From: DAOUEO01 sp963763495
GTDB lineage: Bacteria > Chloroflexota > Dehalococcoidia > DSTF01 > JALHUB01
Length of the DNA: 64,000 bases
Reading direction: 5' to 3'
Assembly: GCA_963763495.1 (NCBI GenBank)
Contig: CAVXOY010000013.1
Location: 1 to 64,000 of the forward strand
A program made the position numbers and the translations under genes. Positions 56,043 through 64,000 of the stretch are shown here, one piece after another. The stretch's first letter is position 1. Each line of letters begins with the position of its first letter. The notes under the pieces were generated by a model. It did no database searches. It saw nothing but the letters and a program-made list of their open reading frames with translations, and was not told the DNA's origin.

Positions 56043-56939
56043 ATGGAGGCCGGCACAGCAGTCCAGGACTTGGGTTCGACCATAAGCAGAACGAAGGCGT
56101 TCGTTCTATGTACTCCGTCAACTGGTCAAGCGACGCACCGCTCTCGCTGGGGCTGATCATTGTTGCCGCCGTGGTCTTCATGGCCGTCTTTGCGCCGCTG
56201 ATCTCGCCCTAGTGATCCCTTGAAACAGAACGTCAGCAACGGTTTCAAGATGCCTACTCTCTCCCATCCGCTGGGCACTGACGATTTGGGGCGAGATACG
56301 TTGAGCCGCATCATCTATGGGTCTCGGACCTCGCTCCAGGTCGGCGTCTTCGCGATCGGCCTGGGCGCGGCGATTGGCATTGTTCTCGGCATGCTCTCCG
56401 GCTACTTTCGCGGGGTTATCGATATGGTGGTGATGAGAGTCATGGACGCTCTGCTGGCGCTCCCCGGCCTGCTTCTGACGATCGCCATCGCCAGCTCTCT
56501 TGGCACCGGCCTCAAGGCGCTTTGCATTGCAGTAGGGGTGGCGGCGGTACCTCATTTCGCCAGAGTGCTCAGAGGGAGCGTATTGGTAACCAGAGATCTT
56601 GACTATGTTCAGGCGGCGAGGACCATCGGCGCCAACGATCTGAGGATCATGCTCTGTCACGTCTGGCCCAACTGCCTGCAACCGATAGTCGTCCAGGCTA
56701 CCCTGGGCGTTGGCATCGCGATCCTGATTGCGGCGGGGGCAAGCTTTCTCGGTGTCGGCGTCAAGCCACCTGCGCCTGACTGGGGTCAGATGATAAACAC
56801 CGGCCACCAGTATCAGTTCAGCAACTGGTGGCTCTCGGTGCCTCCCGGAGTCGCCATCATGCTCACCGTGATGGGGTTCAACCTCCTGGGAGACGGCCTG
56901 AGAGATGCGCTCGATCCTCGCCTCAGGGGTGTAGGCTAA
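56043..56939 (+). CDS. DppC/OppC-type ABC transporter permease, two apparent frameshifts
   Basis: About 298 residues after correction. ATG at 56043 (MEAGTAVQDLGSTISRTKAF); near 56100 the frame changes to SMYSVNWSSDAPLSLGLIIVAA with the first membrane segment, and near 56213 again to DPLKQNVSNGFKMPTLSHPLGTDDLGRD. The latter part is intact with the DppC motif GTDDLGRDTLSRIIYG, the EAA loop GSVLVTRDLDYVQAARTIGAND and the usual end GDGLRDALDPRLRG. Six membrane segments. Partner of the preceding permease. Confidence 0.88.
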
Positions 56940-57038
56940 GCCGAGCGCCGGCAGGCGACATCCCCGACACATCGCGCATGCTCATGCCGGGTCGAAGGAC
57001 TGCCGGACTGAGGAGAGTGCGGCACAGAGGAGTGGTAG

Positions 57039-58199
57039 ATGACGACGTTGGCTGGCCAGACATCCAGTGGGAAGCGCTCTCCGGACTTCGAGAACTTGCG
57101 GCGTACCCTTCTCAGGCAAGGACCGCCTGGGCCGGTCCCTTTCATCGAGCTGGGCGCCGACCCAGCGACCATGGAATCGGTACTAGGCGAGAAGTTCCCC
57201 GTCGATCTCCCTGCACTCGTGGCCAGACTGTCAACTGGAAAACTCACGGCGGATGACCTGCTCAACGCCAAGCAGGTCATCGACATGATAGTGCGCTTCT
57301 GGTACGAGACCGGCCACGACTACGTCCCCATGTTCCCCGGTCTTGAGTTCGGGCGAAACTACCTGCCGGTCGACGACACTGCTGACACAAAGAACTGGGA
57401 AAGCGGACAACGCTTCTGGCAGGATGAGAATAGCGGGCCCATCCAGACCTGGGAGGATTTCGAGCGCTACCCCTGGCCGAAGCCGGAAGAGATCAACTAC
57501 GCCGCTATTGAATACCTGAATGCGACTATACCTGAGGGTATGAAGGTATGCGTCACCGGTAGCGGCGGGGTTGTCGAGAGCACCGTCTGGCTCATGGGCC
57601 TGCAGCCGTTCGCCTACGCGCTCTACGATCGGCCGGACCTGGTGCAGGCTATCGTCGACAAGGTTGGTGAGCTTATCCTGACATCGGTCAAGACATCGCT
57701 TACCTATGACAACGTTGGCATGGTCTTCCAAGGCGATGACATGGGCTACTCAGGCGGAACGATGATCTCGCCGGTGGCCCTGCGCAAGTACTTCTTCCCT
57801 TACCATCGCCGTCTTGTCGAGGCTGCCCATGCCGCCGGCAAGCCCATCGTTCTTCACTCCTGCGGCAACCTGGAGAAGATCATGGACGATATCATCGACA
57901 TGGGCTTCGACGCGAAACACTCCTTCGAAGACAAGATCATGACCGTCGAAGATGTCTACCAGCGTTGGGGAGAGCGAATCGCGGTGGCCGGCGGTGTCGA
58001 CATGGACATTCTGGGGAGGGGGAGCGAGGAACAGGTGCGCCGCCGCACCCGCCAAATTCTTGAGGTCTGTGGTGTCAATGGCACCGGCTACTGCCTGGGC
58101 ACGGGCAATACTGTCGCCAACTACATCCCCAGGCGGAACTACCTGGCGATGCTCGACGAAGGCCGCCGCTGGAACCGCGAGCACTTCGGGGCGGCGTAG
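57039..58199 (+). CDS. Uroporphyrinogen-decarboxylase-family (MtaA/CmuA-like) protein, paralogue B
   Basis: 386 residues, intact. It closely matches the protein at 36354-37502 along its length: RRTLLRQGPPGPVPF, DEGRRWNREHFG, DAKHSFEDKI, and the zinc-type ligands in VLHSCGNLEK and GTGYCLGTGN. AGAGGAG lies six bases before the ATG. It follows the DppABC-like transporter by 100 bases in the same direction, just as paralogue A accompanies a family 5 binding protein. Probably a methyltransferase removing a methyl group from an imported compound; the corrinoid or acceptor partner is not visible. Confidence 0.87.
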   Translation: MTTLAGQTSSGKRSPDFENLRRTLLRQGPPGPVPFIELGADPATMESVLGEKFPVDLPALVARLSTGKLTADDLLNAKQVIDMIVRFWYETGHDYVPMFPGLEFGRNYLPVDDTADTKNWESGQRFWQDENSGPIQTWEDFERYPWPKPEEINYAAIEYLNATIPEGMKVCVTGSGGVVESTVWLMGLQPFAYALYDRPDLVQAIVDKVGELILTSVKTSLTYDNVGMVFQGDDMGYSGGTMISPVALRKYFFPYHRRLVEAAHAAGKPIVLHSCGNLEKIMDDIIDMGFDAKHSFEDKIMTVEDVYQRWGERIAVAGGVDMDILGRGSEEQVRRRTRQILEVCGVNGTGYCLGTGNTVANYIPRRNYLAMLDEGRRWNREHFGAA

Positions 58200-58350
58200 C
58201 GGCAGGCTTATCGCCTTTCCCTGCCTCTCAATCCTACTCGACCACGCCCGCGTGAGTTGGCTATCGTGGGGCAGGACATGCTTGAAGCGAAAAACGATGG
58301 CTGATAATGTGGTAGTGGGCATCACATTCCCTTCGCGAAAGGAGTGACCG

Positions 58351-58788
58351 ATGAGTGACGCGAAAGATGAAGCGAAGACGAAGCGCATGGTACCTCTCAG
58401 GGAGGGTATATTCCGTCTGCCCGACTCGCCCGATGGCAAGCCGGTGCTGCTGGGGAGTCGTTGCCCGAAGTGCGCTGCCTACTACTTTCCCAAACGGCAT
58501 ATCTGTATCGCCTGCGGCCAGAACGGCCTCGACGAAGCGGAACTGAGCCCACGCGGAAAGATATGGACCTTCACAATCGCCCGCCAGACACCTCCCGGCT
58601 CCTGGATTGAGGCGCCCTATGCCATCGCCGTGGTCGAACTTCCGGAGAAAGTGGCCATAAGGACGGTGCTGACCGACGTTGACCTAGACGCCGTGAAGGT
58701 GGGCATGGATGTCGAGATAACCCTGGCCAAGATGAAAGAGGACGAGGAAGGCAACGACATCATGTCATACAAGTTCAAGCCGGTCTGA
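58351..58788 (+). CDS. Zn-ribbon/OB-fold DUF35 protein (thiolase partner)
   Basis: 145 residues. N-terminal zinc ribbon with CPKCAAYYFPKRHICIACGQ (two CxxC), then an OB fold (GKIWTFTIARQTPPG...YAIAVVELPEKVAIRTVLTD). Such proteins bind next to thiolase-like lipid-transfer proteins and are needed for their activity. ATG after AAAGGAG. Only 61 bases separate it from the thiolase-like gene, so both are one operon, as in steroid side-chain and acyl-CoA aldol pathways (ChsH2-like/Ltp2-like). The pairing is known for the families; use here is inferred. Confidence 0.92.
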   Translation: MSDAKDEAKTKRMVPLREGIFRLPDSPDGKPVLLGSRCPKCAAYYFPKRHICIACGQNGLDEAELSPRGKIWTFTIARQTPPGSWIEAPYAIAVVELPEKVAIRTVLTDVDLDAVKVGMDVEITLAKMKEDEEGNDIMSYKFKPV

Positions 58789-58849
58789 CGGAAGGCAGGG
58801 TCTTGCTGCGAGAAGCTGATTCGTCGGCTAGCGACCTAGGAGGAATGCA

Positions 58850-59986
58850 GTGGGTGACAACGGTACAAGAATAGTAGTGCTGGGGGTTGGCCTCCACCCC
58901 TTCGGTCGTTTCCCAGAGAAGAGCATCTCTGACCTTGGGCGGACGGCGGCTTTGGAGGCTATGAAGGACGCCGGCGTTGACTATAAGGACATCCAGGCCG
59001 GCTACTGCGGCCGCGTGGTCGCTAGCGCCGGTGTCGGCCTGAGCATCTTCGAGGAGTTGGGCTCGACGGGTATTCCCGTCACGAACGTCGAGGTGGCCTG
59101 CGCCAGCTCTTCCCGCGCTGCAGAGCTTGCTGTCAACGGCATCAAGGCCGGTGTCCACGACATGTGCATGATCGTCGGTGTGGAGAAAATGGGCCGCGGT
59201 ATGCTTCCTGTCGCCACAAGCGCCAGCGGCGAGGTGAGCTTCGCCGGTGTGATGGGCCTTGCCCTGCTGCCGGGGGAGTACGCTGCGCAAGCCCAACGCC
59301 ATATGGCCCTCTATGGCAGCAAGCCGGAGCATTTTGCCCAGGTCTCCGTGAAGTCCCACAGAAACGGAGTGCTTAATCCTTATGCTCAGTACCAGGTGGC
59401 GCTGACCCTGGAAGAAGTGATGAACTCGCGCATGGTGGCCGACCCGATCACCCTCTACCAGTGCTGCCCCACCAGCGACGGCGGCTCAGCGGTCATACTC
59501 TGCTCGGAGGAGACGGCGCGCCGCTACACCACGAAGCCCGTGTATCTCGTTGCATCCATGGGCGCTACTCCGATCTATAAGCCCGGCGAGGTCAACCTAT
59601 CTGAGGGGCCAACCGCCTGGCTGGCGCAGAAAGTGTATGAGAAGGCTGGCATGGGCCCTGAGGACGTCGACGTTGCCCAGTGCCACGACGCCTTTACCCC
59701 CGGCGAGGTCCTGACGGTGGAGAAGCTCGGCTTCTGCAAAGAGGGTGAAGGCGGGGTCTTTGTCTGGGAGGGGAATACGGAGATCACCGGCAAGAAGCCG
59801 ATGAACACCGACGGTGGACTCCTCAGCCGCGGCCATCCCATGGGAGCAACCGGCGGCGCCATGATCACCGAGATCGTGCGCCAGTTGCGCGGCGAGGCAG
59901 GGCCACGTCAGGTGGCGAACGCCAAGGTCGGCATGATCCACAACGCCGGCGTCGGCGGCATCCAGGTATCGATCCTGTCGACCTAG
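58850..59986 (+). CDS. Thiolase-like lipid-transfer protein (SCP-x/Ltp2-type)
   Basis: 378 residues. Thiolase fold with the nucleophile-position Cys in EVACASSSRAAEL, HDAFTPGE, and SRGHPMGATGGAM with the catalytic-type His. The C-terminal CxG motif of true thiolases is absent (MIHNAGVGGIQVSIL), a feature of SCP2-thiolase-like aldolases and thiolase-like proteins. The start is GTG at 58850 with AGGAGG six bases upstream. Works with the DUF35 protein encoded before it. It could thiolyse or retro-aldol-cleave a branched or ring acyl-CoA, the step that would follow the dehydrogenases and hydratase in this cluster. Confidence 0.92.
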   Translation: MGDNGTRIVVLGVGLHPFGRFPEKSISDLGRTAALEAMKDAGVDYKDIQAGYCGRVVASAGVGLSIFEELGSTGIPVTNVEVACASSSRAAELAVNGIKAGVHDMCMIVGVEKMGRGMLPVATSASGEVSFAGVMGLALLPGEYAAQAQRHMALYGSKPEHFAQVSVKSHRNGVLNPYAQYQVALTLEEVMNSRMVADPITLYQCCPTSDGGSAVILCSEETARRYTTKPVYLVASMGATPIYKPGEVNLSEGPTAWLAQKVYEKAGMGPEDVDVAQCHDAFTPGEVLTVEKLGFCKEGEGGVFVWEGNTEITGKKPMNTDGGLLSRGHPMGATGGAMITEIVRQLRGEAGPRQVANAKVGMIHNAGVGGIQVSILST

Positions 59987-60093
59987 CGCCGGCGCCCGCA
60001 GCCCTTCCCGCTCCCGATCACATCCGGCAGCTTCGGGGCAGAGCTGGCGTGGCCGGCGTGGTTCCCCACCACCAGGACCGATCCCAGGCCCAC

Positions 60094-62085
60094 CTATACT
60101 CTCCGAGCGACCTTGTTGGCAGTCTCGATCGCGTGGTTGATATTGCCGTTCTGCTGACAATCCCCAATCCTGTGAACCTCGGGCACCTTCCCCTGCAGTT
60201 CCGAGAAGAGAGAGTCGTTCTTCTTCCTCCCCAGAGAGACGATCAGGGTGTCGTACGGGATGACTCTCTTGCCCACATTCTTGATCGCCACCGTGATAGC
60301 ACCCTCGGCAATATTCTGCACTTCAGCCTGATAGATCACCTCTGCGTTCTCAAGCCTGGCTTCTTCCGGAGTGGCCCGGACGAAATCGATGTCGGTCAGC
60401 TTCTTTAGGATGTAGACTCTCCTCGACGACTGCGGTAGGACGTAACCCCCTGCGCCGGACACCAGGGCATCTTCGCTGCCGGCCCCCATAAGGATTACGT
60501 CTTTGCCCTCCTCAGCCAGCGAGACGGCTAGTTCCTGACCCAGGAAGCCCCAGACCACGACCTTCTTCCCGATCTCCCTCTTTCTCCGCAGGGCTTCCAT
60601 ATGGGTCATCACTCCCGGTTTTCCTTCAGCGATCGCCGGAAGCGTCAGGGACGACCCTGTCGCCAGGATCACCGCGTCGGGCTTGAGTTCGTCAATGTCC
60701 TCGCTGGTAGCCTCACGACAGATGCGAGCGTCTACTCTCAGCTTTCGTAGTTGGGTCGTCAGGTAGTCAACGATGTTCTTGAACTCAGCCATCAGCGGGT
60801 CGATAGCCAGCGTGCCGACTTTGCCGCCGAGCTCGGAGTCCTTCTCCATGAGGGTCACTTTGTGCCCGCGCAGGGTCGCCACTCTGGCGGCCTCCATCCC
60901 GGCCACGCCTCCGCCGATGACTAGGACCTTCTTTGGTTTCTCCGCCGCAACAATCGGAATGGGGTCGCTCTGGGGGAGGTCATAGTTGACGGCGCAAGGA
61001 CCGCACCCCTGAAGACACCCTATGCACAGGCGAATATCCTCAGCGTTTCCTGCGATGTACTTCTTGATGGTGTCGGGGTCGGTGATCATCTGCCGTCCGA
61101 AGTAGATGATGTCGGCCTTGCCCTCCTCGACAAACCGGTTGGCCATTTCGATATCGATGATCCGGCCGACTCCGATGACCGGCAGCTTCGTGACCTTCTT
61201 CACTGCGGCAGCATGCTCGATGAAGAACCCCCTGGGATAGTACTGGGGAATAGTGATGCCGTGAGGCGAGTGCATTATGGAACCTTGCGAGACGTCGAGG
61301 CAGTCCGCCCCCGCTTCTTCCAGGGCCGGGACGACGTATTTGCAGGCATCGTCTATTGTCGTGCCCCAGTCGCCGAGAAGGTCACTGCCGTTCATCCTGA
61401 CGTGTATCGGGAAATCATCCCCTACCGCTTGCCTTATCTTGTGGATGGTTTCGCTGGTGAAGGTCATCCTCTTCTCCCAGCTCCCGCCGTACTTGTCGGT
61501 TCGGCGGTTGTAGAAGGGCGAAACGGAAGAGCAGTGGAGAGTGGCCCCTCCGTGAGCGCAGTGGAGCAGGACACAGTCGACGCCGGCAGCCTTAGCCCTT
61601 CCCGCAGCGGCGGCGATGGCATCTCGATAAAGCTCTGCTTCCTCGATTGGAATCACCCTTACAGGGGCAGGAGCGCCAAAGCCCTCTCCAGTCTGCCCCA
61701 TGAGCGCGAAGACGGACTGCTTCCCTCGCCTCTCGTCCGGATAGGGTGATGGCGACCAACCCACTCCGATGAGCGGACCACCCATCGCTATCTGAACCCC
61801 GAGTTTCGCGCCGTAGGAGTGAACGACGTCGGCAAGTTTCGCAAAGCCGGGGATGCAGGCGTCATCGCCCAGGGAAAGCCTGGGCCATCCAGCCATGGCG
61901 ATTGGGAGAATGGCTCCAGTCATAACCAGCCCCACTTCGCCCCTTGCCATCGTCTCAAACCATTTGACTGTCACGTCAGTTACACCGGACTCTTCCGGCC
62001 CGGCCGGCTGATGAAGGTACGGTGGGAAAGCTATTCTGTTCTTGAGTCGCATCCCCCTGATCTCAATCGGCTCGAAGATCTTCAT
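60094..62085 (-). CDS. Old-yellow-enzyme-type NADH:flavin oxidoreductase with Fe-S and FAD/NAD domains (2,4-dienoyl-CoA reductase-like)
   Basis: 663 residues, intact, with the FadH/BaiC-H domain order: an FMN barrel (about 1-350; catalytic-type HCAHGGA and NRRTDKYGGSWEKR), a 4Fe-4S site CIGCLQGCGPC (about 351-361), then FAD (VLVIGGGVAGMEAARVA) and NAD-binding domains to the end (IGDCQQNGNINHAIETANKV). It reduces an enoate or unsaturated acyl-CoA using NADH, possibly anaerobically. GGAGG lies before the ATG. Convergent with the thiolase operon and alone on the minus strand. The Fe-S spacing of the visible three Cys is a little different from E. coli FadH, so the substrate may differ. Confidence 0.94.
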   Translation of the reverse strand: MKIFEPIEIRGMRLKNRIAFPPYLHQPAGPEESGVTDVTVKWFETMARGEVGLVMTGAILPIAMAGWPRLSLGDDACIPGFAKLADVVHSYGAKLGVQIAMGGPLIGVGWSPSPYPDERRGKQSVFALMGQTGEGFGAPAPVRVIPIEEAELYRDAIAAAAGRAKAAGVDCVLLHCAHGGATLHCSSVSPFYNRRTDKYGGSWEKRMTFTSETIHKIRQAVGDDFPIHVRMNGSDLLGDWGTTIDDACKYVVPALEEAGADCLDVSQGSIMHSPHGITIPQYYPRGFFIEHAAAVKKVTKLPVIGVGRIIDIEMANRFVEEGKADIIYFGRQMITDPDTIKKYIAGNAEDIRLCIGCLQGCGPCAVNYDLPQSDPIPIVAAEKPKKVLVIGGGVAGMEAARVATLRGHKVTLMEKDSELGGKVGTLAIDPLMAEFKNIVDYLTTQLRKLRVDARICREATSEDIDELKPDAVILATGSSLTLPAIAEGKPGVMTHMEALRRKREIGKKVVVWGFLGQELAVSLAEEGKDVILMGAGSEDALVSGAGGYVLPQSSRRVYILKKLTDIDFVRATPEEARLENAEVIYQAEVQNIAEGAITVAIKNVGKRVIPYDTLIVSLGRKKNDSLFSELQGKVPEVHRIGDCQQNGNINHAIETANKVARRV

Positions 62086-62352
62086 CGTGCTACCTCCGTG
62101 CAGGTCTCGTCCATGTACTCTAGCTCTTGTTGAGTACTCCTGGTCGGATGTTGGAGCCCGGCTTGCGAACGCGATCCGTCACCACCTGGCACCACCGGCT
62201 CGCCCATTGTTGTGGTGGAATATTAGCAGAGCGAAGCCAAAGGATATACCGCCTGCCCAAGCTTGCCCCGTCGGTCATGAGGTCATAGACTTGGCTGTAC
62301 CGCGTTGATGGCCCCCGTAGTCCGGGTTTGAAATCAACGGGAGGAGAGCAGC

Positions 62353-63592
62353 ATGGCACTTTACCAGGAATTGGGCACAGGCTTGAGCGAGGATGACCTG
62401 GCGCTGAAGGACCACATTCACCGCTTCGCTGTGGAGGTGCTTCGTCCGTCGGCAATGGAACTCGACGCGATGAGTCCGGAGGAGGCAATCGCCAAGGGCT
62501 CCGTGTACTGGGACGTGTGGCGCCGGGTGAAGGAGATGGGGCTGCACAAACAGGGAATGCCCGAGAACGTAGGTGGCGTAATCCTCGCGCCGATCCAAAG
62601 GTGCATTGTCATGGAGGAGTTGGGATGGGGCTCCATTGACTGGGGGGTCGCGTTCGGCGCCGGTAGCCTGCCCTTCACGATCGCTGCCTACACCGGAAAC
62701 CAGAAGCTCATCGATGAGATGGTTATCCCCTACGTTGAGGACACGAAGGGGGAATACATCGGTTGCTGGCCGATTACCGAGCCCGGCCACGGCGGCCACG
62801 ACGCTGTGCTGGCGGCCATGGCTGGGAGTGGGATCAGCTTCGACACGCGGGCCCGGCGGGACGGCGACGAGTGGGTCATCAACGGAGGGAAGTCAGCCTG
62901 GGTGAGCAACGGCACGGTAGCCACGCACGGGCTCTGCATGCTAAGTGCGGAGGAGGAAGGTGGGGGCGAGCCGGGCTACGGCATCGCCGTCGTTCCTTTG
63001 AATTTGCCCGGCGTCTCGAGGGGCAAACCGCTGGACAAGATCGGCCAGCGGGCGCTCAACCAGGGCGAGGTCTTCTTTGACGACGTCCGTATCCCCGCCG
63101 AGCATATGATTGTCATACCCCGCGGCGCTGAGGGAGGCCTGATGGGCGCTGGATTCAACCCCAACGCGGGACTGGGCATGCTCTTCGTCGGCCTCGCCCG
63201 CGCCGCCTTCGAGGAGACGCTTGAGTACTGCAAGCAGCGCGTTCAAGGCGGAAAACCGTTGGTTGAGCACCAGCTTGTCCAGCGCAAGCTTTTCGACATG
63301 CTGACGAAGGTGGAGACGGCCCGTGCCTATGCTCGAGCGGTTGTGCTCTACAACGCGTCAAACCCGCTCGGTCTGGGCTACTACAGCAACGCCTCGAAGG
63401 TCTACGCGACCCAGGTGGCCTTTGAGATTGCCAGCGATGGCGTCCAGCTTCACGGCGGAATGGGACTGGCCAAGGGGATGCTGATTGAGAAACTCTTCCG
63501 CGACGCGCGGGCCGGGCTGATCGAGGACGGGGCAAACGATTCGCGTGGCGCTTCTGGCAGCCCCCAACCTGATCTCAAGCTACGCCTATTGA
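62353..63592 (+). CDS. Acyl-CoA dehydrogenase, second close paralogue, frameshift near the end
   Basis: About 413 residues. Same subfamily as 49790-51040: ALKDHIHRFAVEVLRPSAMELD, CWPITEPGHGGHDAV, WVINGGKSAWVSNGT, YCKQRVQGGKPLVEHQLVQRKL and the catalytic-region IEDGANDS. Near 63543 one extra base breaks the frame; corrected, the end reads VALLAAPNLISSYAY with a stop at 63592, matching the length of the paralogue. The open frame otherwise continues to 63735 with low-similarity sequence. ATG follows GGGAGGAG. Stands alone; convergent with the partial gene at the window end. Confidence 0.92.
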
Positions 63593-63731
63593 AGCCTCGA
63601 TACCACCTTCAGCATCGGTGGTCGGGGGATTTTGACAGTCGAGATCCGGTTCGACCGTACCCGCAGATACGGACGGAGTCTCGCCCCCTGTTGCCTCCGC
63701 TCAGGCAAGTGAGCGTCTGGCCGGGAACCCG

Positions 63732-64000
63732 CTAGATGAAGGAGTCAATCAGCGAGCGGCTACCAGCCAGGGCGAGCACGTCATTGGCGCCGTCCTCGAT
63801 CATGGAAGCGCGGGCATCCCGGAACAGCTTCTCGACGAGGAACTCCTTGGACAGACCGTAGCCACCGAAAAGCTGGACGGCGTCGCTCGCGACCTCAAAC
63901 GACGTCTGCGTGCAGTACACCTTGGCTGCGACGCCGTATCTGGACACGGGTGGCAAGGCGACCGAGTTGTATGCCGTCGACGGCTCGCGACAACTGCCTC
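63732..64000 (-). CDS. Acyl-CoA dehydrogenase (third close paralogue), C-terminal part, cut by the window end
   Basis: C-terminal part only: KVYCTQTSFEVASDAVQLFGG, LSKEFLVEKLFRDARASMI and IEDGANDVLALAGS, almost the same as the corresponding part of 49790-51040. Near 63945 one extra base separates this from the upstream part (SRAVDG, YNSVALPPVSRYG). The stop is at 63732. It runs off the right end of the window. Confidence 0.88.
   Translation of the reverse strand, partial: GSCREPSTAYNSVALPPVSRYGVAAKVYCTQTSFEVASDAVQLFGGYGLSKEFLVEKLFRDARASMIEDGANDVLALAGSRSLIDSFI

Noticed and set aside
6216..64000. Programmed +1 frameshifting across the genome
   Set aside because: There is no common slippery site or stop-codon context at the breaks, they fall in non-equivalent places, and many are in homopolymers, so sequencing insertion errors explain them better.
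1..64000. tRNA, rRNA or CRISPR array
   Set aside because: No cloverleaf with a CCA-like end, no rRNA-like conserved block and no regularly spaced short repeats were recognised by eye.

Overview
The window is high-GC bacterial DNA (about 60% by eye) with no rRNA, tRNA or CRISPR array that I can recognise. The gene content suggests a Chloroflexota, Dehalococcoidia- or SAR202-like bacterium. The grounds are zinc-ribbon regulators, GAF-PAS-kinase-receiver-wHTH fusions, and expanded families of acyl-CoA dehydrogenases, URO-D-like methyltransferases, enolase-superfamily enzymes and old-yellow-enzyme reductases, plus a secreted calcium-repeat/dockerin-like protein. That is inference from families; no marker gene is present.

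Layout. 0.2-9.4 kb: signalling genes on the minus strand (hybrid kinase, stand-alone receiver, zinc ribbon, a classical kinase/OmpR pair), a dipeptidase on the plus strand, a peroxiredoxin, a PH-domain membrane protein and about 1.1 kb without a supportable gene. 9.6-14.6 kb: a secreted repeat protein and a MacA/MacB-like export system opposite the kinase/OmpR pair. 14.7-22.5 kb: an operon of alpha/beta hydrolase, glycyl-radical enzyme, its activase and an FMN split-barrel protein, followed by a polar-amino-acid ABC transporter. 22.5-25.9 kb: two tandem DUF3089 lipoproteins and an acetoacetate-decarboxylase-like lipoprotein that shares their leader. 26-39.6 kb: catabolic genes (nitronate monooxygenase, a divergent acyl-CoA dehydrogenase with a 4Fe-4S protein, haloalkane dehalogenase, HpaB-type monooxygenase, peptide-type binding protein, GMC oxidoreductase, URO-D-like methyltransferase, enolase-superfamily dehydratase, hydrolase). 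39.9-43.2 kb: a badly frame-broken secreted thrombospondin-3/dockerin-like protein behind a leader with an intrinsic terminator. 43.6-64 kb: a plus-strand catabolic cluster (SDR, GH1, alkylsulfatase-like hydrolase, URO-D, enoyl-CoA hydratase, acyl-CoA dehydrogenases, TetR, DppABC-like transporter, second URO-D paralogue, DUF35 plus thiolase), then an old yellow enzyme and two more acyl-CoA dehydrogenases.

Working together: most of the window reads as uptake and beta-oxidation-like breakdown of diverse organic acids, probably methylated, hydroxylated or halogenated, under TetR and two-component control.

A striking technical property is that about 20 genes are interrupted by frameshifts, most of them explained by one extra base, often in a short homopolymer. 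I treat these as single genes and give the frame-corrected span. They are more likely insertion-type sequencing errors than real gene decay.
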